From Saprospiraceae bacterium (GTDB taxonomy: Bacteria > Bacteroidota > Bacteroidia > Chitinophagales > Saprospiraceae), in contig JADKBS010000006.1 of the NCBI GenBank assembly GCA_016714985.1, forward strand, positions 1 to 64,000: 64,000 bases of DNA, written 5' to 3'. A model generated the notes under the pieces. That model saw nothing but the letters and a program-made list of their open reading frames with translations, searched no databases and was not told the DNA's origin. A program made the translations under genes and the position numbers. The first letter of the stretch is position 1, and the number at the start of each line of letters is the position of its first letter. Shown piece by piece: positions 8,828 through 17,513 of this stretch.

Positions 8828-9138
8828 TGGACGGTTGACGGTGGACGGTTGACGATTGACGGTGGACGATCGACGGTTGACGGTTGACGGCGGACGATTG
8901 ACGGTGGACGGTTGACGGTAGACGGTTGACGGTTGACGGTGGACGGTTGACGGTTGACGGTGGACGGTTGACGGTGGACGGTGGACGGTGGACGGTGGAC
9001 GGTGGACGGTGGACGGTGGACGGTGGACGGTTGACGGTGGACGGTGGACGGTGGACGGTGGACGGTTGACGGTGGGTAGTGTATTTATCTACCATGTAGG
9101 CCGTCCACCGTTCACCGTCTATCGTCTATCGTCCACCG
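8828..9138. repeat. heptamer array GACGGTG/GACGGTT with inverted counterpart
   Basis: About 35 tandem 7-bp units (GACGGTG, GACGGTT, few variants) run from 8828 to about 9075, ending 3 bp before the permease start codon on the minus strand. A shorter inverted block (CCACCGT, TCACCGT, CTATCGT) fills 9089-9138 up to the stop of the preceding gene. The two blocks are complementary and could form a long hairpin in the mRNA between the binding-protein and permease cistrons. A small block of the same family occurs at 27255-27288. Confidence 0.85.
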
Positions 9139-10924
9139 TTATTTTAGAAGCGACACAACCACCCGCCTGTTCTTGGCACGGCCGGACTCGGTCTTGTTGT
9201 CGGCGACGGGGTCTTCCTGGCCCTTGCCATCCACTTTTGGAAGCGGGTGCCGGGTATGCCTTTTGCATCAAAAAGGTCTTGACGGCCTCGGCACGGGCAC
9301 GGGACAGGGAGATATTGTCGTTGGGGTTGCCCACGTTGTCCGTATAGCCAACGATTTCCAGCTTGGAGTCCTCGGCTTGTACCAGCAGGTTGTAAATCTG
9401 GGTGAGCACGTCCTCGGCCTCGGGGCGGATGGTGGCACGGCCCGTGTTGAAGTTGATTTGCCATTCGCCGGAGGCAAGCAAGGTCTTCGCCTTCTCGGTG
9501 TAGTCGGGTGTGTAGGCGGCTCCTTCGTCAATGCCTTTTACACCTTTAACATAGCTAAGGTTGACGGCCTCCTCAAAGGGGATAACCCGCTTCACGTTCT
9601 GCATGAAACCAGCCGGGTTCAGTTCCGTCAAGTACCTCGAAACTTGGTCATAGACAGCCTTGTAGCGGTTGATATTGTCGGAGAGGCCGTAGTACTGTTG
9701 GGCATCGGATAGGTTGAACACCCGTGAGCCGCCCATGTTGTAGCTGATGCCGCCCTTCTCGCCTTTCTGGCCCTTGAACATATTGTACCAATAGTCGGCG
9801 TCCTCCATTTCATAGGTAGCGGCAACGGCCTCGGCAGCCCTGCGGCGCCAAGTGTCGTATTGCTTCATCTGGTTGGAGGCCGTGTAGCTGGCCTTTAGGA
9901 TATTGGTCACGATGTCGGGGTTCTTTGCCGCCCATTCCTTCACGCCAATGAGCGTCACCGCCATTTGGTTGTTGAACTCCTTGGTGGAAACGATGTCGGT
10001 GAAACCGTCCAGTGCATCAAACACCATCTTGTCGCCCGGAGTCCAGGTGGCGCAGCCGTCCATTTTTTTGTCAATGGTCTTGCCCGTCAGTTTGCCGTTC
10101 TTTATTTCTTTGAGCGGGATGGTCCAGCCCTCTTTTTGCGACTTGATCAACTCCTTGGCGGATTCGATATAGTCGTCGTTGGCAGAGGGGTAGAAGTTGA
10201 CCGCATCGGGGTCGTAGGTGCTGGGGTCGGGGTTTACCTTGATGCCGTTGGCAAAGGCGTAGTTGACCGCCGTGACCCAGTCGCCGTCGCCCATGACCGC
10301 CGAGATGAGCGAACCCCGCATGGTCTGCGGGTCCATTTTCCATTTCGGAGGACCAATGAGCTTGTCCTCGCCGTAGCTGAGGCCGAGGCAGCCCATCACC
10401 TGCAGGTTGTACTTGCCCTCGCCGTACTTGTCGTTGAGCGCCTGCTGGGTCGAGCTGATGTAAAACGGTGCGCCGTCACCCATGATCATCACGGCAAACA
10501 CGCCCTCCTTGGGATGTGCCGCACTGCCGTCGAACTGCTCGACGAACTTCATCTGGAGGTTGCGAAGCTCCGTCAGCCAGTCCTGCCGCACGATTTCGAG
10601 GTTGACGCCGTTCTGCTCCATCGTGGAGCCTTCGGTGGTCTTTGGGCCGCCATTGGCCACGATGATGCCCGACTGTGCGTTCCAGGCATAGCCCCCGATG
10701 CGGGTGAGCGGTTTGCTGGCCACTTTGCTGGAGGCGGAAGTGCTCGGCAAGGCCATTTCCGCCGAGGTGGTGACGTTGTTCACATCGTCCTCGCTGAGTT
10801 CGATGCTCTCCAATTGCTTGGACTCGCCGGGCTTGAGGCCGGGCGCAAATTTCAGGATAAGAAAGCCAACTGCCCCAACAATTAAGAGAATGAGGAGCAG
10901 TTTTGATAGACCAGTTAATTTCAT
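9139..10924 (-). CDS. membrane-anchored ABC substrate-binding protein fused to OmpA domain
   Basis: This is the first gene of the importer operon. An N-terminal helix (about 7-25, LLLILLIVGAVGFLILKF) anchors the protein; residues about 90-470 resemble NitT/TauT-type periplasmic binding proteins (FNNQMAVTLIGVKEWAAKNP); residues about 480-595 form an OmpA peptidoglycan-binding domain (FNTGRATIRPEAEDVL, LEIVGYTDNVG, NISLSRARAEAV). The extreme C-terminus needs two one-base repairs (near 9265 and 9240), after which it reads VADNKTESGRAKNRRVVVSL and stops at 9139, the canonical OmpA ending. Uncorrected, the frame runs on to 9119. Together with the permease and ATPase it suggests uptake of an unidentified solute with the binding domain tethered between membrane and wall. 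Confidence 0.8.
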
Positions 10925-11448
10925 AAAAAGATGGTTTAGTTTTTCAAGAAATGCGAATTGGACGCCAATTTCACAATTTCCCAGTTTTTATTGATTTAAA
11001 AATGAAGTTACTACCCAACAAGGCTTGTTTTTTGAGAAAAATTGAAAAATATCCCCAAAAAACAAAAGGAGGCTGTATGGGGAAGAAGATTTTTTTCTTC
11101 CGTCAGGTGCTTCCTCCAAAGTGATGATAAGCTGAAATTGTCGGGGCAAGTTGTGGGTACAAACTGCTTGGAAGGCGAAAAAATGCGGCAATAAACGGTT
11201 TTTAAACGTCAAATAACGCTGGAAAGTCTATGAATAGGGGGGGGACGGGGGAATATACTGTTTACTTTACTTTGGAGCGTCAGGTTTTGTCCATTTGAAA
11301 TTGCTGTTGGTCTTTGGCTCTCAGGTTGAGGCCAAAAGCAAATGGCCAACAGCTAACGGCCAGAAGTAGCGATAAGTATTGATGACAACAGTCAACCCAA
11401 TAGGCGGTTCTCCATTTTTTTCCACAACTTTGCCCCAAACTCAACCAC
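10925..11448. other. intergenic region with an AT-rich dispersed element
   Basis: This is 524 bp between the divergent importer operon and mutase gene. At 11007-11062 it holds a stretch (GTTACTAC..GAGAAAAATTGAAAAATATCCCC) resembling the hairpin element at 19654-19775. At 11425-11433 lies CAACTTTGC, one mismatch from the Bacteroidota -7 box and suitably placed for the ATG at 11449. No gene is recognised. Confidence 0.5.
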
Positions 11449-13573
11449 ATGCCCGAACCACTTTTTGAAGTTGGCAGTTCGCAGTTGGCAGCCAGCAGCC
11501 AGCCGCCAATCCGAAATCCGAAATCCGAAATCCGAAATCCGCAATCGCCTGAGGGATCGAAATTCCCACCCATTTCGAGCCGAAAGTACTCGACCACCAG
11601 CGATTTGCGGCAGGCATCGCCCCTTCCTTGGCGGGCCATATTCCACCATGTACCTCACCCGGCCTTGGACGGTCAGGCAGTACGCCGGGTTCAGCACGGC
11701 GAAGGACAGCAACGCTTTTTACCGCCGCAACCTCGCCCAAGGGCAAAAGGGCCTTTCCGTCGCCTTCGACCTGGCCACCCACCGGGGCTACGACAGCGAC
11801 CACCCACGGGTGCCCGGCGACGTGGGCATGGCGGGCGTGGCCATTGACTCGGTGGAGGACATGAAAATCCTCTTCGACCAGATTCCCCTCGGCGAGATGT
11901 CCGTGTCCATGACCATGAACGGGGCGGTCATCCCCGTGCTGGCCTTCTACATCGTAGCGGCGGAGGAGCAGGGCGTGCCACCGGAACAACTCAGCGGCAC
12001 CATCCAGAACGACATCCTGAAGGAGTTCATGGTGCGCAATACGTTTATTTACCCGCCAGCGGCAAGTATGCGCATCGTCGGCGATATCTTCAAGTACACC
12101 GCCGCCCAGATGCCCAAGTTCAACAGCATCAGCATCAGCGGCTACCATATCCACGAGGCGGGCGGCCCTGCCGACATCGAGCTGGCCTACACCCTCGCCG
12201 ATGGGCTGGAATACCTTCGCACGGGCATCGCCGCCGGGTTGGATATTGACGACTTCGCCCCCCGGCTCTCCTTTTTCTGGGCCATCGGCATGAACCATTT
12301 CATGGAAATCGCCAAACTGCGGGCAGGGCGCTTGCTCTGGTCGAAAATCGTGAAACAGTTCAACCCGAAGGATGAAAAGAGCCTCGCCCTGCGCACCCAC
12401 TGCCAGACCAGCGGTTGGAGCCTGACCGAACAAGACCCCTTCAACAACGTGGCGAGGACGGCCATCGAGGCAATGGCGGCGGTACTGGGCGGCACCCAGT
12501 CGCTGCACACCAATGCACTGGACGAAGCCATCGCCCTTCCCACCGATTTCAGCGCCAAGATTGCACGGGACACGCAGTTGTTCATCCAAAAAGATACCGA
12601 GGTGACGAAGGTCGTTGACCCTTGGGCGGGCAGCTACTACGTGGAGTACCTGACCGAGCAGCTTTGCCAGAAGGCTTGGGCACTCATCGAGGAAGTGGAG
12701 GCGCTGGGCGGCATGGCCAAGGCCATCGAGGCAGGCTTGCCCAAGCTGCGCATCGAAGAGGCAGCCGCCAAAAAACAGGCGAGGATTGATGCGGGCATTG
12801 ACCAAATCGTCGGCATGAACGTGTTCCAAGTCGAGGAAGAATCCCAGCTCGACATCCTGAAAGTGGACAATACCGCCGTGCGGGAGGAGCAGGTCGCCCG
12901 TTTGCGCAGCATCAAATCCACGAGGGACGAGGCGGCGGTGCAGGCGGCATTGGAGGCTATCTATGCTGGCGCAATGAGCGGGGAAAACCTCCTTTCACTC
13001 ACTGTTGAAGCGGCAAGGCATAGAGCTACCCTCGGCGAAATCAGCGATGCGATGGAACGTGCCTTTGGTCGCTACACGCCCACCACCCGCAGTGTTTCAG
13101 GTGTTTATTCAAAAGAAATCAAGATGGACGAGCGCTTCGCAAAGGCCCGGCAGATGGCCAACGAGTTCGCAGAAATGGATGGCAGAAGGCCCCGCATCCT
13201 CGTCGCCAAGCTCGGCCAGGACGGCCACGACCGGGGTGCCAAAATCGTCGCCACCGGCTTCGCCGACCTCGGCTTCGATGTGGACATTGGCCCCCTCTTC
13301 CAAACCCCCGCCGAGGCCGCCCGCCAAGCCGCCGAGAACGATGTGCATGTGCTCGGCATCAGCAGCCTGGCCGCTGGCCACCGCACCCTCGTTCCGCAAA
13401 CCATCGCCGAGTTGGAGCGCTTGGGTCGAGGAGACATCCTCGTGGTCGTCGGCGGCGTCGTCCCGCAGCAGGATTATGAATTTCTCTATGAAAACGGCGT
13501 GACAGCGGTCTTCGGGCCGGGTACGAAGATAGCGGAGGCGGCGATTGCCATTCTTGGGAAATTAGGGAATTAG
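11449..13573 (+). CDS. scpA: methylmalonyl-CoA mutase, catalytic large subunit, two 5' frameshifts
   Basis: This adenosylcobalamin enzyme interconverts methylmalonyl-CoA and succinyl-CoA (propionate metabolism). The TIM-barrel part has GPYSTMYLTRPWTVRQYAGF, FYRRNL, SVSMTMNGAV and HTNALDEAIALPTDF. The C-terminal B12 domain has the DGHDRG base-off motif, SSLAAGH and VVGGVVPQQD. The intact frame runs from about 11630; its only start there is a TTG at 11465 in a meaningless leader. Homology continues upstream in other frames (GIEIPTHFEPKVLDHQRFAA). Adding one G at 11553-11555 and one C at 11620-11623 joins it to ATG 11449, giving about 708 residues, normal for the family. Five CCGAAATC octamers (11510-11545) would then lie inside the N-terminal codons. 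No small-subunit partner is nearby. Confidence 0.85.
11510..11545. repeat. CCGAAATC octamer array at the 5' end of the mutase gene
   Basis: Four to five tandem 8-bp units follow a GGCAGTT/GGCAGCC word cluster (11472-11508). If ATG 11449 is the true start, the array is translated (RNPKSEIRNP) and a change of one unit would shift the frame. If translation starts later, it is leader sequence. The same word recurs at 16699-16737. Confidence 0.6.
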
Positions 13574-13620
13574 GACATTGGTTGAATTGGGAAGTTGGGG
13601 AATTGGTGCAGTGCTCTGCC

Positions 13621-13780
13621 ATCTTTGTAGCCACGGCGCACCCCATCATCCCAAGGTGCAGCGCACCGTAATCTTTGCAGGTCAAGCACCGCCATCGGTT
13701 GGCGGTGCGCTGCACCTTGGATGCACGGCGGTGCGCTTTGGCTACAAATATTGGGGTGCGCTGCACCTTGGGGCGGTGGA
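13621..13780. repeat. complex dispersed repeat element with GGTGCGCTGCACCTTGG words
   Basis: The 17-mer GGTGCGCTGCACCTTGG occurs at 13704-13720 and 13755-13771, and inverted at 13651-13667. TTTGTAGCCACGGCGCACC (13624-13642) is partly repeated, inverted, by GGCGGTGCGCTTTGGCTACAAA (13727-13748). The block lies between the converging mutase and arginyltransferase-like genes and looks like a mosaic of palindromic modules. Open frames across it (ALHLG-like peptides) are low in information and not genes. Confidence 0.7.
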
Positions 13781-13783
13781 TTT

Positions 13784-14851
13784 TTACAACAGCAGCCGAT
13801 TTATCAAGGTCAGCACCTCACCAGCCCGCATGAATTGTCCGAGATAGCTTTGCTGCTGGATACTAACATAATGGTGAACAGGCTTGGGTGTATCAATGGC
13901 GAGGGCAGGGGAGAGGTTGCAGCCTTCGAAGAGGAGGTAAGATCCCGAAGTGGCATCCCAGGTGACAAATAGCAACCGAACCGCACCGTTTATACTTAAT
14001 GGAACGATAAGGTGGATATTGTAGGAGCCGAGCCTTGGTTGTTGCGAAGCAAAGGAAGTCCCCATCGTGTAGCCTTCGATGCCGTTGATTCCTGAGTAAG
14101 ACAAAACTTGCTTCAAAATACCCAATTTCCCCATCATTTCTTCCATCATCCAATCGGCATCTTCCAGTTCCTCCACCGGGTGCCAAGCCTTGTTGCGCAG
14201 CCGAAAGAACTCCAAATTGCCGGGTCGGAGCTTATAGTTGAACATGGGCACGTCCTTGGGCAGAAATCCTGGGTAGTAGTGGTCGAAGCTGCAATCTTGG
14301 CAATATTGGATTTCAAGGAGCATAGTGTAAAATCCGAGGCTGAAATTGGCGTAGTCAGGGTCATAGGCAGCTTCGAGGGAGGCGAGGCTTTTTTTCCCCA
14401 AATCGAAAATGGAAAAAGCGACGAGCTTGCCTTGGTCATAAACGCAGAGATCGTACATTCGATAGTTGGTGGCAGGCTTGCCGCGCAGCAGGTGGAATTC
14501 GAGTTGGGAGACGTTGCCCCATTGGTGGACATTGGTCTTGTAGCGTTGCCAAAGGGCTTCTTTTTCTTCGTTGTGCTCAAATGGCTTGACATCCATGTTG
14601 AACCGCAAGCTGTTGTTTTTCAATAATTTGCGATGCCTTTTCTTGAAATGGAAGCCACCAATGGGCAGTCGAAGCGGAAGGCAAGCGGCCCATCGGGTGC
14701 CCAAATACCGTGCGTACATGCTACAGAACTCAGCCCCGTTCCTGAAATAGCCTGCAGCCAATGCTTCGTCCATCGCCCAATCGGTGATGGCGCCCATCGG
14801 GAAACGGGCGTAGAAAGAAGGTATGAATTCAGGGTATTGACCTGTGGTCAT
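13784..14851 (-). CDS. arginyl/leucyl-tRNA-protein transferase-like protein (ATE/Bpt family)
   Basis: ATE/Bpt enzymes transfer an amino acid from tRNA to protein N-termini, marking them for degradation. The N-terminal part (YFRNGAEFCSMYARYLG, then LPLRLPIGGFHFKKRHRKLL) aligns with the Bpt N-domain, but the usual CxxC cysteines are largely absent. The ATE_C GNAT-like core is clear: LCVYDQGKLVAFSIFDLG, YDPDYANFSLGFYTMLLE, and HYYPGFLPK. It is 355 residues from ATG 14851; an upstream ATG at 14872 lies within the promoter box and is unlikely. It is paralogous to 40670-41772. Whether it is an active aminoacyl transferase is inference; loss of cysteines argues for caution. Confidence 0.7.
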   Translation of the reverse strand: MTTGQYPEFIPSFYARFPMGAITDWAMDEALAAGYFRNGAEFCSMYARYLGTRWAACLPLRLPIGGFHFKKRHRKLLKNNSLRFNMDVKPFEHNEEKEALWQRYKTNVHQWGNVSQLEFHLLRGKPATNYRMYDLCVYDQGKLVAFSIFDLGKKSLASLEAAYDPDYANFSLGFYTMLLEIQYCQDCSFDHYYPGFLPKDVPMFNYKLRPGNLEFFRLRNKAWHPVEELEDADWMMEEMMGKLGILKQVLSYSGINGIEGYTMGTSFASQQPRLGSYNIHLIVPLSINGAVRLLFVTWDATSGSYLLFEGCNLSPALAIDTPKPVHHYVSIQQQSYLGQFMRAGEVLTLINRLLL

Positions 14852-14868
14852 TGTTATGGATTTGCGGC

Positions 14869-14877
14869 GCAAATATA
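14869..14877 (-). promoter_or_regulatory. Bacteroidota -7 box (TATATTTGC) for the ATE-like gene
   Basis: On the minus strand TATATTTGC matches TAnnTTTG. Transcription would begin about 14861, leaving a 10-nt leader before ATG 14851 and ruling out the ATG at 14872. No convincing -33 TTTG is seen. The rest of the 14878-15088 gap holds nothing that I recognise. Confidence 0.55.
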
Positions 14878-15088
14878 ATCGAATCGTTTTCCTGTGTTTT
14901 TTAAAACTAGGTCATGCTTCGATTGTTAGGGAGTCGTAGTTTGTAACTGTTCAGGGTTAGCGGGTTTTGATGGGTTAGAGCGACGTTGCATGGCTATTAA
15001 GTTATTTGCTCGGCGGCACTTTCATAAAGTTTCGCTGCATCATGTCTAACTCGAAAATCCAAGTCCGTGACCATAAAATCCCTTTCAA

Positions 15089-16513
15089 ATGAATCAGCGC
15101 ATAGGCATAGTTTGGTTTCGACAAGACCTCCGACTTCACGACAACGAAGCCTTGACCGAGGCACTCCATCATTGCGATAAAATTATCCCGGTTTATATTT
15201 TTGATGAGCGAACGATCTTGGGGAAAACCCGACAGTTCGGCTTTTCGAAAACGGGGAAGTTCCGAGCGAAATTCCTGCTGGAGAGTGTGGAAGACCTGCG
15301 CCGCTCACTTCGGAAACTCGGCAGCGACTTGGTGATCCGCATCGGAAAATCGGAGGACGAGCTATTCCAATTGGCCCGGAAATTCAAAACGAGTTGGGTC
15401 TTTTGCAACCGGGAACGCACGCAAGAGGAGTTGCAAGTGCAGGACATTCTGGAGCAGCGGCTTTGGACGGTAGGACAGGAAATCCGCTATTCCCGTGGCA
15501 AACTGCTCTATTACACTGCCGACCTGCCTTTTCCCATTACCCATACACCAGAGGTTTTCACGCTGTTCCGCAAGGAAGTAGAGCGGGTGGTGTCCGTGCG
15601 TCAGCCCTTGCCCAAGCCGGAGCAACTGCCTCCTTTCGATTTTGACCTTGACATCGGTACAATGCCGACGCTCGAAGAATTGGGGCACGCACCATTTGAG
15701 GTGGATAGCCGGGCCGTACTTGAATTCAAAGGTGGAGAAACGGCAGGGTTGGAGCGCCTTCGACAATTTCTTTGGGATGGCAGTGCTGCCAGCAGCTATT
15801 TTGATACGAGGAATGAAATGCTGGGTGCTAATTACTCCACCAAGTTCTCAGCTTGGCTTGCCCAAGGCTGTTTATCGCCCAAGCTGATATACCATGAGCT
15901 AAAAGACTATGAGCGCCAACGTGGAGAGAACAAAAGCACCTACTGGATTTTCTTTGAGCTGCTTTGGCGTGATTTCTTCCGGCTCATGGCCAAAAAGCAC
16001 GGAACGAAACTTTTCCTGAAAGGCGGCTTGCGGGAAGAACCCAACCGTCGCTTGCGCAATGACCGCCAACTGCTTCAAGTTTGGATGGATGGACGAACTG
16101 GTGTGCCTTTCATTGATGCCAATATGCGGGAACTAAAACTGACAGGATTCATGTCGAACAGGGGGCGGCAGAACGTGGCCAGTTTCCTCGTGAACGACCT
16201 GAAGGTGAACTGGCAAATGGGCGCTGAATATTTCGAAAGCGTGCTAATTGACTACGATACGGCCAGTAATTGGGGCAATTGGAATTATATCGCCGGAGTG
16301 GGCAACGACCCACGAGAAGACCGATATTTCAACATCCTCAGCCAAGCCCGGCAATATGACCCACATGGCGATTATGTGCGGTATTGGCTGCCTGAATTGG
16401 GTGATATTCCCGGTGCAAAAGTGCACCGGCCAGAGGAGGTGTTAGCGTTGCCGATTACCTTGGGCGCAGCTTATCCCAAGCCGATGGTGAACATGGACAA
16501 GTGGGAGCGTTGA
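15089..16513 (+). CDS. cryptochrome DASH / photolyase-family flavoprotein
   Basis: This FAD- and MTHF-binding protein of the CRY-DASH branch repairs cyclobutane pyrimidine dimers, chiefly in single-stranded DNA. The N-terminal photolyase domain starts IGIVWFRQDLRLHDNEAL. The FAD domain has the family signatures TGFMSNRGRQNVASFLVNDL, DYDTASNWGNWNYIAGVGND and REDRYFN, and WMDGRTGVPFIDANMREL. It is 474 residues and complete, with no C-terminal extension. It is divergent from the ATE-like gene across a 240-bp gap, with no operon partner. Confidence 0.9.
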   Translation: MNQRIGIVWFRQDLRLHDNEALTEALHHCDKIIPVYIFDERTILGKTRQFGFSKTGKFRAKFLLESVEDLRRSLRKLGSDLVIRIGKSEDELFQLARKFKTSWVFCNRERTQEELQVQDILEQRLWTVGQEIRYSRGKLLYYTADLPFPITHTPEVFTLFRKEVERVVSVRQPLPKPEQLPPFDFDLDIGTMPTLEELGHAPFEVDSRAVLEFKGGETAGLERLRQFLWDGSAASSYFDTRNEMLGANYSTKFSAWLAQGCLSPKLIYHELKDYERQRGENKSTYWIFFELLWRDFFRLMAKKHGTKLFLKGGLREEPNRRLRNDRQLLQVWMDGRTGVPFIDANMRELKLTGFMSNRGRQNVASFLVNDLKVNWQMGAEYFESVLIDYDTASNWGNWNYIAGVGNDPREDRYFNILSQARQYDPHGDYVRYWLPELGDIPGAKVHRPEEVLALPITLGAAYPKPMVNMDKWER

Positions 16514-16597
16514 CCTCGCCCCTTGTTTGGTGACGTTAGATTTGTGGGTTTACAATTTCTTAATATTGAAAAACTGTCTTTCATGGCTGGCTTGGGC

Positions 16598-16605
16598 TAA
16601 TTTTG
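16598..16605 (+). promoter_or_regulatory. Bacteroidota -7 box (TAATTTTG) upstream of the response regulator
   Basis: TAATTTTGC fits TAnnTTTG exactly. Transcription would start near 16612, giving a leader of about 135 nt that includes the octamer array at 16699-16737. No well-spaced TTTG is seen upstream. Confidence 0.45.
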
Positions 16606-16698
16606 CACCAGTTCCCATTCATTTCGATGGAAACTGCTATTCGCACAACTAACATAGATTTCGATTTCTAATCATAGATTTGGTATTAGGGCAGGTGG

Positions 16699-16737
16699 TG
16701 CCCAATCGTAAATCGTAAATCCGAAATCGTAAATCCC
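16699..16737. repeat. ATCGTAA/ATCCGAA word array
   Basis: Five 8-bp words of the type AATCGTAA/AATCCGAA end about 11 bp before the ATG at 16748. They are related to the octamers at 11510-11545. Confidence 0.65.
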
Positions 16738-16747
16738 AATTTCGCCT

Positions 16748-17431
16748 ATGGATGGCAAGAAGATTTTGGTAGTGGACGACGAACCGGATATTTTGGAAAT
16801 CCTTTCTTACAACCTCCGTAAAGAAGGTTTCCAAGTACAAACCGCCAACAATGGTGAAGAGGGCTTGAAGGCCGCCCACCAAATGAACCCCGACCTCATC
16901 ATCCTTGATATTATGATGCCCCAAATGGACGGGGTGGAAGTTTGCCGTCAATTGCGGAGCATGCCCTCCTTCGACAATACCCTTATCGCTTTTCTGACGG
17001 CCAAAGAGGAAGACCAGTCGCAGATTTCGGCCCTTGATTTTGGGGGCGACGACTATATCACCAAGCCCATTAAGCCCAAGGTGCTGATGAGCCGGGTAAA
17101 GGCCCTGTTACGACGCAACCAAAAAACGGACGAAAACACCAATGAATTCAGGACGGTCATCGGCGATTTAATTATTGACCGGGAAAGTTACCGTGTTACG
17201 AAGGGTGGGGTAGAGGTAGAACTGGCCAAGAAAGAATTTGAATTGCTCAACCTACTTGCTTCCAAACCGGGAAGGGTTTTCACCCGGAACGAGATATACG
17301 ACAAGATTTGGGGCAGCGAAGTAATCGTAGGTGACCGAACTATTGACGTTTATATCCGTAAATTGCGGGAAAAATTGGGCGATGATTTTATCAAAACCAT
17401 CAAGGGAATTGGATACCGCTTTGAGTTCTAG
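16748..17431 (+). CDS. two-component response regulator, OmpR/PhoB family
   Basis: The receiver domain (1-120) has the acidic pair DDE near residue 10, phospho-acceptor Asp54 in LIILDIMMP, the switch Thr in FLTAKEE, and Lys in YITKPI. The C-terminal winged helix (about 135-227) has the FELLNLLASKPGRVFTRNEI and VYIRKLREKLG segments. It binds DNA after phosphorylation by the kinase encoded just downstream. Length 227, typical. The pair resembles PhoB/PhoR-type systems, but the signal is not evident from sequence. Confidence 0.9.
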   Translation: MDGKKILVVDDEPDILEILSYNLRKEGFQVQTANNGEEGLKAAHQMNPDLIILDIMMPQMDGVEVCRQLRSMPSFDNTLIAFLTAKEEDQSQISALDFGGDDYITKPIKPKVLMSRVKALLRRNQKTDENTNEFRTVIGDLIIDRESYRVTKGGVEVELAKKEFELLNLLASKPGRVFTRNEIYDKIWGSEVIVGDRTIDVYIRKLREKLGDDFIKTIKGIGYRFEF

Positions 17432-17513
17432 CCAAAGCAACAGGGGCGCTGTACCCGATTTGAAGGCACCTCATCGCCCTATTATCAACTTAAAGAATCC
17501 CACGCCCAACGGC

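Noticed and set aside
8826..9095. N-terminal extension of the permease through PSTVHRPP-like repeats
   Set aside because: It is simply the heptamer array read in one frame; permease homology begins at MTFKNWF.
11441..12829. A long minus-strand frame opposite the mutase gene
   Set aside because: A shadow of methylmalonyl-CoA mutase; no domain, and the coding strand is unambiguous.
13578..13847. Open frame reading HLG/ALHLG peptides after the mutase gene
   Set aside because: It translates the dispersed repeat block 13621-13780; not a protein gene.
17331..17513. Longer histidine kinase start (GTG 17331)
   Set aside because: It would overlap the response regulator by about 100 bp in another frame, and the peptide is unlike any kinase N-terminus.
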